Source of the DNA: Alphaproteobacteria bacterium
GTDB taxonomy: Bacteria > Pseudomonadota > Alphaproteobacteria > ATCC43930 > CGMCC-115725
Reading direction: 5' to 3'
DNA: 6,509 nt
Assembly: GCA_030039975.1 (NCBI GenBank)
Contig: JASHUO010000642.1
Span: forward strand, 1-6,509
Under the pieces are notes generated by a model. The model searched no databases, was not told the DNA's origin, and saw only the letters and a program-made list of their open reading frames with translations. Shown here piece by piece: positions 1 to 5,752 of the stretch. Numbering within the stretch: position 1 is the stretch's first letter; each line of letters starts with the position of its first letter. A program made the translations under genes and the position numbers.

Positions 1-4
1 GCCG

Positions 5-1435
5 GTGCCGACGCAAGTCGTCTCGAACGGCGAGTACAATCCGCTGCCGCAGACGGCAGATCAGCGGCGGGTCGAGGCGCGGATCAAGGAGCTCGCCGAC
101 GCGCAGGCGCGGCGGCTCGGGACGGATCGCCGCCAATTCCTGCGCACCGCCGCGGGCATGGCGACGGCGTTTGTGGCAATGAACGAGGTCTTTGGACCGC
201 TGTTCCGAGTGTCGCGTGCCGAAGCGGCCGAGCCCGAGGCGGCAACCGAGCGGGCGCGGCAGCTCGCGAAGCAGTTCATCCTCGACGATCAGCTCCACTT
301 CGTCCGCGACGACTACAATGAGGACGGGCTCCTGGGCCTCGCGCAATACGCGGCCGAGCACTGGAACCCCGAAATCGCCAAGGACGCGCCGATGACTTTG
401 GCGCGTTACAAGTTCAACAATTTCGTCAAGGAGGTCTATCTCGACAGCGACACCAAGATCGGCCTGCTGAGCGGCGCGCCCTTCGACGACAAGGCGTGGT
501 GGTTCCTCAGCAACGACCAGATCAATAATGCGCGCAAGATGGTGAACGGCATCGCCGGCACCACGCGGCTGATGTCCCATGCCGTGGTGACGCCGAAGCA
601 AGAGGGCTGGGAGGAGGAGGTCGATCGCTGCATCGACGTGGTGAAGCCGAACAGCTGGAAGGGCTACACCATCGGCGATCCGTTGAAGCCGGCCACGACC
701 AAATACCCGTGGCGGCTCGATGATGAGAAGGTGATGTATCCCTTCTACGAAAAGATCGTGAAGGCCGGCAGCCCGATCCTCTGCATCCACAAAGGGCTGC
801 TGCCGGCCGATTATGAGAAGTCGGTCGCCGGCGCCTGGCAATACGCCACGGTCGACGATCTGCCCAAGGCGGCGAAGGATTGGCCGCAGATCACCTTCGT
901 GATCTATCACTCGGCGCTGCAGCCCTTCCAGGAATCGCCCGATGCGGCGCTCGCGCGTTTCGAGAGCACGGGCCGGATCAACTGGGTGACCGACCTCGCC
1001 GAGATTCCGCAGAAGCACGGCGTCGGCAATGTCTATGCGGATATCGGCACGTCTTTCGCCACCGCCTGCGTGACCAATCCGCGCTTCGCGGCGGCGATGA
1101 TGGGGACGCTGGTCAAGGGGCTGGGCTTCAACCACGTCTTGTGGGGCACCGATTCCGTCTGGTACGGCTCGCCGCAATGGCAGATCGAGGCGTTCCGGCG
1201 GATCGAGATCCCCGAAGACCTGCAGCAGAAGCACGGCTTTGCCGCCCTCGGCCCCACCGACGGCATGGTGAAGAGCGCGATCTTCGGCTACAACGCGGCG
1301 CAGCTCTACAAGCTCGATCTGCACGCCGAGATGCCGGGCATCGAGAATGACCGCTTCTCGGCGATCCGCTATGCCGAGTTCGACCAGCCGCGGCGCAGCA
1401 ACGCCGCCTATGGCTATGTCGCGCGGCGCGGGTAA
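5..1435 (+). CDS. Tat-exported TIM-barrel amidohydrolase (Amidohydro_2-like)
   Basis: This is a predicted metal-dependent hydrolase of the amidohydrolase superfamily; the substrate is unknown. The N-terminus has a long polar n-region, then DRRQFLRTAAG (twin arginines R42-R43), a hydrophobic stretch to about residue 67 and a likely cleavage region near SRAEA-AEP (about residues 70-76). This points to Tat export of a folded, cofactor-loaded enzyme. Possible active-site elements of the barrel are DDQLHFV (H98), LCIHKG (H262), VIYHS (H302) and LWGTDSVWYGSP (D383), followed by the SAIFGYNAAQLYKLD end typical of the family. The usual HxH of strand 1 reads Q-L-H here; I recall Q being common in this Tat-bearing subgroup, so this is probably not a loss of function. 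The start is taken as GTG at 5. The frame is open to the left edge and no ribosome binding site can be seen in four bases, so the true start could lie upstream. Family call is firm; substrate is not assignable. Confidence 0.85.
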   Translation: MPTQVVSNGEYNPLPQTADQRRVEARIKELADAQARRLGTDRRQFLRTAAGMATAFVAMNEVFGPLFRVSRAEAAEPEAATERARQLAKQFILDDQLHFVRDDYNEDGLLGLAQYAAEHWNPEIAKDAPMTLARYKFNNFVKEVYLDSDTKIGLLSGAPFDDKAWWFLSNDQINNARKMVNGIAGTTRLMSHAVVTPKQEGWEEEVDRCIDVVKPNSWKGYTIGDPLKPATTKYPWRLDDEKVMYPFYEKIVKAGSPILCIHKGLLPADYEKSVAGAWQYATVDDLPKAAKDWPQITFVIYHSALQPFQESPDAALARFESTGRINWVTDLAEIPQKHGVGNVYADIGTSFATACVTNPRFAAAMMGTLVKGLGFNHVLWGTDSVWYGSPQWQIEAFRRIEIPEDLQQKHGFAALGPTDGMVKSAIFGYNAAQLYKLDLHAEMPGIENDRFSAIRYAEFDQPRRSNAAYGYVARRG

Positions 1436-1461
1436 CGCAGATTAGCGCAATGCTGTGACTC

Positions 1462-1538
1462 CCCCACCTCACCCCAACCCTCTCCGCCCCTCAAGGGGCG
1501 GAGAGGGGGGACCCGCGCAGCGGGTGGGTGAGGTGGGG
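1462..1538. repeat. REP-like nested inverted repeat (three-way cruciform)
   Basis: Three nested palindromes fill the gap between two convergent genes. The outer arms CCCCACCTCACCC (1462-1474) and GGGTGAGGTGGGG (1526-1538) are perfectly complementary over 13 bp. Inside them is a 13-bp hairpin, CCCTCTCCGCCCC (1478-1490) with loop TCAA and GGGGCGGAGAGGG (1495-1507). A second, 6-bp hairpin follows: ACCCGC (1511-1516), loop GCA, GCGGGT (1520-1525). The whole can fold as a three-way junction on either strand. The CCTCACCCCAACCCTCTCC-type composition resembles dispersed repeats found between genes in many GC-rich proteobacteria. No T-tract follows on either side, so it is not a canonical intrinsic terminator, but it could stop or stabilise the two converging transcripts. 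Structure is seen directly; membership in a dispersed family is inferred. Confidence 0.85.
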
Positions 1539-1545
1539 CGCCGCC

Positions 1546-2022
1546 TCAAACAGATGGATCGTCCCGGCCGATGCGGTCGAGCAGGCCTTGCAGGATGTAG
1601 GCGGCGGCGACCTTGTCGATAATCTCGGCGCGGCGCTTCCTCGAGAGGTCGGCGGCGATCATTTCGCGCTCGACCGCGGCGGTCGAGAGCCGCTCGTCCC
1701 AGAAGGCGAGCGGCAGATCGATTTCGGCCAGCAGGTTGCGGGCAAATTGGCGCACGCTCTGGGCGCGGGGGCCCTCGCTGCCGTCGAGGCTCACCGGCAG
1801 GCCGACGACGATGCCGCCGACCTGGTGGCGCACGATCTCCGCCCTGAGCCGCGCCGCGTCGTCGCGAAAGCGGCTCCGCCGAATCGTGTCGAAAGGCGTC
1901 GCCACCAGCAGCGTCGTGTCGCTGAGCGCCATGCCGATGGTTTTCGTGCCGACATCGAGGCCGAGAAGCCGCTCGCCCTGCCGGATCAAGCGCTTCAGGT
2001 CGCTGGGGTTGCAGATCGCCAT
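1546..2022 (-). CDS. ruvX: Putative pre-16S rRNA nuclease / Holliday junction resolvase RuvX (YqgF)
   Basis: This 158-residue cytoplasmic protein has the RNase H-like YqgF fold. It is named for Holliday junction resolution, and E. coli YqgF is implicated in 16S rRNA 5'-end maturation. Family landmarks appear in order: LLGLDVGTKTIGMALSD at 19-35 with the putative catalytic D23, GGIVVGLPVSLDGSEGPRA at 69-87, FWDERLST at 107-114 with E110, and IIDKVAAAYILQGLLD at 134-149 with D136. All expected acidic residues are present and the length fits the family (about 140-160). The ATG at 2022 is preferred: the frame stays open to an ATG at 2136, but that start would lie inside gatC and add 38 residues unlike the family. 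No strong Shine-Dalgarno is seen before it. It is divergent from gatC (36 bp between start codons) and its 3' end lies 7 bp from the cruciform repeat. Confidence 0.93.
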   Translation of the reverse strand: MAICNPSDLKRLIRQGERLLGLDVGTKTIGMALSDTTLLVATPFDTIRRSRFRDDAARLRAEIVRHQVGGIVVGLPVSLDGSEGPRAQSVRQFARNLLAEIDLPLAFWDERLSTAAVEREMIAADLSRKRRAEIIDKVAAAYILQGLLDRIGRDDPSV

Positions 2023-2058
2023 GGGCGATGTTATGTGAGGCGAGGAGACATCTACAGC

Positions 2059-2346
2059 ATGGCATTGGACAAAGCCACCGTGGCGAAGATCGCCACCCTG
2101 GCGCGCATCAAACTGCCCCCATCGGAGCAGGAGCATCTCGCCGGCGAGCTGTCAACGATCCTCACCTGGATCGAGCAGCTGGGCGAGGTCGATACCGCCG
2201 GCGTCGAGCCGATGTCGAGCGTGGCGGCGATGGAGCTGCCGATGCGCAACGACGAAGTCACCGATGGCGGCTGCCGCGAGAAGATCCTCGCCAACGCCCC
2301 CGATTCAGCGGGCGGCTTCTTCACCGTGCCCAAGGTTGTGGAATAG
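2059..2346 (+). CDS. gatC: Asp/Glu-tRNA(Asn/Gln) amidotransferase subunit C
   Basis: This is the 95-residue small subunit of the GatCAB amidotransferase, which wraps around GatA and GatB and stabilises the complex. The sequence shows the usual N-terminal helix (VAKIATLARIKLPPSEQEHL, 8-27), ILTWIEQLGEVDTAGVEPM (35-53), the LPMRNDEV segment and the C-terminal GGFFTVPKVVE tail that threads onto GatA. The ATG at 2059 is preceded by GAGGAG (2042-2047) with an 11-base gap, which supports this start. The same frame is open upstream to 1528, but that stretch is antisense to ruvX and is not coding. A weak promoter-like pair, TTGCAG (2009-2014) and TATGTG (2032-2037), lies 17 bp apart upstream; each matches consensus at only 3 of 6 positions, so I do not call it. 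It is the first gene of the gatCAB operon, and its TAG stop directly abuts the gatA ATG. Confidence 0.96.
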   Translation: MALDKATVAKIATLARIKLPPSEQEHLAGELSTILTWIEQLGEVDTAGVEPMSSVAAMELPMRNDEVTDGGCREKILANAPDSAGGFFTVPKVVE

Positions 2347-3828
2347 ATGAGCGCGCTGACCCAGCTCACCATCGCCGAGGCGCGCGCCGGGCTGCGTGGC
2401 CGCCAGTTCTCGGCGCGCGAGCTGGCGGAGGCGCATATCGCGGCCGTGGCGGCGGCGCGCCCGCTCAACGCCTTTCTCGCCGAGACGCCGGAGCGTGCGC
2501 TCGCCATGGCGGATGCCGCAGACCAGAGGCTGCAGCGCGGTGAGGCGCGGGCGATGGAAGGCATACCGCTCGCCATCAAGGATCTCTTCTGCACCGAGGG
2601 CGTGCTCACCACGGCGGGCTCGCGTATCCTCGACGGCTTCAAGCCGCCCTATGAATCGACGGTCACCGCCAAGCTCTGGGCGGCCGGCGCGGTGATGCTG
2701 GGCAAGGCCAACATGGACGAGTTCGCGATGGGCTCGTCCAACGTCACTTGTGCGCATGGCGCGGTCGAAAACCCATGGCGGCGGCGCGGCGACAACCGGC
2801 CGCTGGTACCGGGCGGGTCCTCGGGCGGCTCGGCCGCGGCGGTCGCTGCGCGCGCCGCGATCGCCGCCACCGGCACCGACACGGGCGGCTCGATCCGTCA
2901 GCCGGCGAGCTTCTGCGGCATCGTCGGCATGAAGCCGACCTATGGCCGCTGCTCGCGCTGGGGCATCGTCGCCTTCGCCTCGTCGCTCGACCAGGCGGGG
3001 CCGATGACGCGGAGCGTGCGCGATGCCGCGATCATGCTCGGGGCGATGGCGGGGCACGATCCCAAGGATTCGACCTCGGCGCCGGTGCCGGTGCCCGATT
3101 TCGAAGCGGCGCTCACCGGCGATATTCGCGGCCTCAAGATCGGCGTACCGCACGAGTACCGGCTCGACGGCATGCCGGCGGAGATCGAGGCGCTCTGGCA
3201 GCGCGGTATCGACTGGGTCAAGGCCGCCGGCGCCGAGCCGGTCGAGATCAGCCTGCCGATGACGAAATATGCGCTCCCCGCCTATTACATCATCGCGCCG
3301 GCGGAAGCGTCATCGAACCTCGCGCGCTATGACGGCGTGCGCTTTGGTCTGCGCGTTCCCGGCGGCTCGCTCGACGAGATGTACGAGAACACCCGCGCCG
3401 CCGGCTTCGGCGCCGAGGTGCGCCGGCGCGTCCTCATCGGGACCTATGTCCTGTCCGCCGGCTATTACGACGCCTACTACCTCAAGGCGCAGCAGGTGCG
3501 GACATTGGTCGCACGCGATTTCGGCGCGGCCTTTCAGCGCTGCGACGTGCTGCTGACGCCGACGGCGCCATCGGCCGCTTTCGCCATCGGCGAGAAGCAG
3601 GACGATCCGATCGCCATGTATTTGAATGACGTCTTCACCGTGCCGGTGAACCTGGCGGGTCTGCCCGGCATCTCGGTGCCGGCGGGCCTCGCGGCGGACG
3701 GGCTGCCGCTCGGGCTGCAGGTGATCGGCCGCGCCTTCGACGAGGCGACGGTGCTGCGCGTCGCCGAGATCATCGAGACAGCGGCAGGCTTCACGGCGAA
3801 GCCCGCCTTTCTCGCGGGAGGCGGATGA
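2347..3828 (+). CDS. gatA: Asp/Glu-tRNA(Asn/Gln) amidotransferase subunit A (glutaminase)
   Basis: GatA is the amidase subunit. It hydrolyses glutamine and passes ammonia through a channel to GatB for amidation of Glu-tRNA(Gln) or Asp-tRNA(Asn). The 493 residues match the family length. The Ser-cisSer-Lys triad of the amidase-signature family is intact: K78 in GIPLAIKDLF, S158 in PGGSSGGSAAAVAA and nucleophile S182 in GTDTGGSIRQPA. MKPTYGRCSRWGIVAFASSL (195-214) and NLAGLPGISVPAG near the C-terminus are also typical. The segment ENPWRRRGDNRPLVPGG is about five residues longer than in the Staphylococcus aureus enzyme, in a form I associate with alphaproteobacteria. The ATG immediately follows the gatC stop (TAGATG). 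The only Shine-Dalgarno-like motif is AAGG at 2332-2335, so initiation probably depends on ribosomes finishing gatC. The last bases overlap gatB. Confidence 0.97.
   Translation: MSALTQLTIAEARAGLRGRQFSARELAEAHIAAVAAARPLNAFLAETPERALAMADAADQRLQRGEARAMEGIPLAIKDLFCTEGVLTTAGSRILDGFKPPYESTVTAKLWAAGAVMLGKANMDEFAMGSSNVTCAHGAVENPWRRRGDNRPLVPGGSSGGSAAAVAARAAIAATGTDTGGSIRQPASFCGIVGMKPTYGRCSRWGIVAFASSLDQAGPMTRSVRDAAIMLGAMAGHDPKDSTSAPVPVPDFEAALTGDIRGLKIGVPHEYRLDGMPAEIEALWQRGIDWVKAAGAEPVEISLPMTKYALPAYYIIAPAEASSNLARYDGVRFGLRVPGGSLDEMYENTRAAGFGAEVRRRVLIGTYVLSAGYYDAYYLKAQQVRTLVARDFGAAFQRCDVLLTPTAPSAAFAIGEKQDDPIAMYLNDVFTVPVNLAGLPGISVPAGLAADGLPLGLQVIGRAFDEATVLRVAEIIETAAGFTAKPAFLAGGG
3816..3821 (+). promoter_or_regulatory. 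Ribosome binding site of gatB inside gatA
   Basis: GGGAGG lies within the last codons of gatA. It is 3 bases from the ATG at 3825 and 6 bases from the ATG at 3828. The second spacing is the more usual one, so translation may start at either of the two adjacent methionines; the product differs by one residue. Confidence 0.6.
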
Positions 3829-5279
3829 TGGCGGTCATCCGCGGCAGCAGCGGCGACTGGGAAGTGGTGATCGGCCTCGAGGTCCACGCCCAGGTCATTT
3901 CGAAAGCGAAACTCTTCTCCGGCGCCGCGACCGATTTCGGTGCCGAGCCGAACACGCAGGTATCGCCCATCGATGCGGCCTTTCCCGGCATGCTGCCGGT
4001 GATCAACCGCTATTGCGTCGAGCAGGCGGTGAAGACCGGCCTCGGCATCAACGCCGAGATCAACCTCGTCTCCGTCTTCGACCGCAAGAACTATTTCTAT
4101 GCGGATCTGCCGGCGGGCTATCAGATCTCGCAATACACGCGCCCGATCGTCGGCAAAGGCAAGATCAGGCTCGACCTCGCCGACGGCTCGACGCGCGACA
4201 TCGGCATCACCCGGCTCCATCTCGAGCAGGATGCCGGCAAGAGCCTGCACGACCAGCACGCCACGCTGACCTATGTCGATCTCAATCGCGCTGGCGTCGC
4301 GCTGATGGAGATCGTTTCGGAGCCGGATCTGCGCAGCGCGGAGGAGGCGGGTGCGTATCTGCGCAAGCTGCGCTCGATCTTGCGCTATCTCGGCACCTGC
4401 GACGGCAACATGGAAGAGGGCAGCTTGCGCTGCGACTGCAATGTCTCGGTCCGCCGGCCGGGCGCGCCGCTGGGCACGCGCTGCGAGATCAAGAACGTCA
4501 ATTCGATCCGCTATGTCATGCAGGCGATCGAACACGAGGCGCGGCGCCAGGTCGAGCTCCTCGAAGAGGGCGGCGCCGTCGAGCAGGAGACGCGGCTTTT
4601 CGATGCCGGCAAGGGGATCACCCGGCCGATGCGCTCCAAGGAGCATGCGCATGACTACCGCTATTTCCCCGATCCCGATCTGTTGCCGTTGCGGCTCGAC
4701 GCGAACTGGGTCGAAGCGCTGAAGCGGTCGCTGCCGGAGCTGCCTGATGCCAAGAAGGCGCGCTTCATCGAGCAATACAGGCTCTCGCCGGACGATGCCG
4801 GCGTGCTCGTCGCCGAGCAGGCGAGCGCGGATTACTTCGAAGCGGTGGCGCGCGGCCGCGATGCGAAGCTTGCCGCCAACTGGGTCATGGTCGAGCTCTA
4901 CGGCGCCTTGAACCGGCTCGGCCTCGGCATCGAGGGCTCGCCGGTCTCGGCGGCGGGGCTGGGCGAGCTGGTCGACCTCGTCATCGACGGCACGGTTTCC
5001 GGGCGCCTCGCCAAAGAGGTGTTCGCGGCGATGATCGAGACCGGTAAGGGCGCCGCCTTCCTGGTTGAGGAGCGCGGGCTGAAGCAGGTCACCGATAGCG
5101 GTGCGATCGAGAGCGCCATCGCTGCCGTGCTCGCGGCTCAGGGCGACAAGGTCGCGGAATACCGTGCTGGAAAGGAGAAACTTTTCGGCTTCTTCGTGGG
5201 CCAGGTGATGAAGGCGACCCAGGGCAAGGCGAACCCGGCGCTGCTCAACGAGCTGTTGCGGAAGAAGCTGGCCGGCTGA
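3825..5279 (+). CDS. gatB: Asp/Glu-tRNA(Asn/Gln) amidotransferase subunit B
   Basis: GatB is the tRNA-binding kinase/transamidase subunit. It activates the misattached Glu or Asp with ATP and receives ammonia from GatA. Landmarks in order: VIGLEVHAQV (15-24), FDRKNYFYADLPAGYQISQ (85-103), GITRLHLEQDAGKS (127-140), VDLNRAGVALMEIVSEPDL (151-169), CDGNMEEGSLRCDCNVSV (192-209), KNVNS (223-227) and MRSKEHAHDYRYFPDPDL (269-286). The C-terminal helical YqeY-like tRNA-binding region (about 340-484) ends in VGQVMKATQGKANPALLNEL. The 484 residues are full length for the family. The HLEQDAGK motif has Q where many relatives have a second E; I believe both forms are common. The start overlaps the gatA stop as ATGA, indicating translational coupling and matched subunit production; a second ATG at 3828 is an equally plausible start. 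Confidence 0.97.
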   Translation: MMAVIRGSSGDWEVVIGLEVHAQVISKAKLFSGAATDFGAEPNTQVSPIDAAFPGMLPVINRYCVEQAVKTGLGINAEINLVSVFDRKNYFYADLPAGYQISQYTRPIVGKGKIRLDLADGSTRDIGITRLHLEQDAGKSLHDQHATLTYVDLNRAGVALMEIVSEPDLRSAEEAGAYLRKLRSILRYLGTCDGNMEEGSLRCDCNVSVRRPGAPLGTRCEIKNVNSIRYVMQAIEHEARRQVELLEEGGAVEQETRLFDAGKGITRPMRSKEHAHDYRYFPDPDLLPLRLDANWVEALKRSLPELPDAKKARFIEQYRLSPDDAGVLVAEQASADYFEAVARGRDAKLAANWVMVELYGALNRLGLGIEGSPVSAAGLGELVDLVIDGTVSGRLAKEVFAAMIETGKGAAFLVEERGLKQVTDSGAIESAIAAVLAAQGDKVAEYRAGKEKLFGFFVGQVMKATQGKANPALLNELLRKKLAG

Positions 5280-5338
5280 ACCCTATCGCCACAAAGGGTG
5301 ATATCGCCGAGGTTCGAGGTTGCGTAAGGTTAACGAAA

Positions 5339-5354
5339 CCGCCAAAAATGGCGG
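5339..5354. other. Hairpin downstream of gatB
   Basis: CCGCCA (5339-5344), loop AAAA, TGGCGG (5349-5354) forms a perfect 6-bp stem 60 bases after the gatB stop. On the plus strand it is followed by GGCCTGGG rather than a T-run, so it is a poor intrinsic terminator for gatCAB. On the minus strand it is followed by TTTCGTTAACC, which is somewhat U-rich, but no minus-strand gene clearly ends here. Weaker pairings flank it: ACCCT/AGGGT (5280-5284 with 5295-5299) right after the gatB stop, and CCGACC/GGTCGG (5374-5379 with 5382-5387). The stretch 5280-5422 holds these small structures and no gene that I can support. Confidence 0.4.
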
Positions 5355-5411
5355 GGCCTGGGAGGGCATCGGGCCGACCGTGGTCGGAGCCGCGGTCGTG
5401 ATGATGGGAGC

Positions 5412-5417
5412 GGGAGG
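5412..5417 (+). promoter_or_regulatory. Ribosome binding site of the small membrane-protein gene
   Basis: GGGAGG lies 5 bases upstream of the GTG at 5423. This is near-consensus and well spaced, and it decides the start of the small open frame in favour of GTG over the internal ATG at 5465. Confidence 0.55.
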
Positions 5418-5422
5418 CGGTC

Positions 5423-5599
5423 GTGCAAAACGCACGCAGGCTCGAGAGAGCGCCGCGGGGGGAAATGCCAGTCCTCGACGTCGAACGCGGGGCCGACGAG
5501 CTGCCCTGGTCGCGGCGCCTGCGGCTCTTCCTGATCCTGGGTGCTGCAACGATGTGCTGGGCGGTACCGGGGGTTCTCGTCTATTGGCTGGCCCGCTGA
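5423..5599 (+). CDS. Small single-pass membrane protein, unknown function
   Basis: This 58-codon frame encodes a small protein that I do not recognise. A charged, basic and acidic N-terminal part (residues 1-34, including VLDVERGADELPWSRRLR) is followed by one hydrophobic segment, LFLILGAATMCWAVPGVLVYWLA at about 35-57, ending in Arg just before the TGA. The Arg cluster before the segment predicts the N-terminus inside the cytoplasm. The GTG start has GGGAGG five bases upstream. An ATG at 5465, preceded by a G-run, would give a 44-residue form starting MPVLDVE. It lies 143 bases after gatB on the same strand and 135 bases before the barrel gene, so it could be a late member of the gat transcript or part of the envelope region. 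The coherent charge/hydrophobic layout and ribosome binding site argue for a real gene; the short length leaves doubt. Confidence 0.65.
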   Translation: MQNARRLERAPRGEMPVLDVERGADELPWSRRLRLFLILGAATMCWAVPGVLVYWLAR

Positions 5600-5677
5600 C
5601 AGGGTTCCGGGTCGGCTCTGTGGTAATTGGGTAACATCGGCCGAGGATCGACCGCGAAGTTGTTGTAAACACTTGCC

Positions 5678-5704
5678 GCTTTGCTCGGCTGCGGGTAGCA
5701 AAGC
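5678..5704. other. Inverted repeat in the leader of the barrel gene
   Basis: GCTTTGCT (5678-5685) and AGCAAAGC (5697-5704) are perfect 8-bp complements around an 11-base spacer, ending 30 bases before the ATG at 5735. It could be an operator (two half-sites about two helical turns apart centre to centre) or an RNA hairpin in the 5' leader. No T-run follows, so it is not a clear terminator. The rest of 5600-5734 shows no gene, and only poor promoter matches such as TTGCCG (5673-5678) with TAGCAA (5696-5701). Confidence 0.4.
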
Positions 5705-5734
5705 CGATAGGGCCCTTAAAATGTGAGTGGTGAC

Positions 5735-5752
5735 ATGCATAGGGGGATGCAT
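5735..5752 (+). other. ATGCAT inverted/direct repeat spanning the barrel gene start
   Basis: The palindrome ATGCAT occurs at 5735-5740 and 5747-5752, separated by AGGGGG. Each copy holds an in-frame ATG. The copies can pair to make a 6-bp hairpin that hides both candidate start codons and leaves AGGGGG in the loop. The structure is seen directly; a role in translation control is only a possibility. Confidence 0.4.

Noticed and set aside
1462..1538. Reading the nested palindrome as a CRISPR unit or classical Rho-independent terminator
   Set aside because: There is no repeat-spacer periodicity, and no T-run follows the stems on either strand.
1528..2058. Long plus-strand open frame upstream of and in frame with gatC
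   Set aside because: It is antisense to the well-supported ruvX gene, its translation is low-complexity and unlike any family, and gatC starts at 2059 with a Shine-Dalgarno motif.
2305..3153. 282-codon minus-strand open frame opposite gatA
   Set aside because: It is an antisense shadow of GC-rich gatA with no recognisable domain or ribosome binding site.
3534..4775. 413-codon minus-strand open frame opposite the gatA end and gatB
   Set aside because: Its translation is rich in Arg, Ala and Asp as expected from the reverse of GC-rich codons, and gatB on the other strand carries every family motif.
5330..5340. Possible CtrA-like site (TTAAC half-site in GGTTAACG)
   Set aside because: Only one TTAA half is present; the second half expected seven bases away is missing on both sides.
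5320..5634. 104-codon plus-strand frame starting at TTG 5320
   Set aside because: It has a weak start, no Shine-Dalgarno and a Gly/Arg-rich translation, and it overlaps the better-supported 58-codon frame in another phase.
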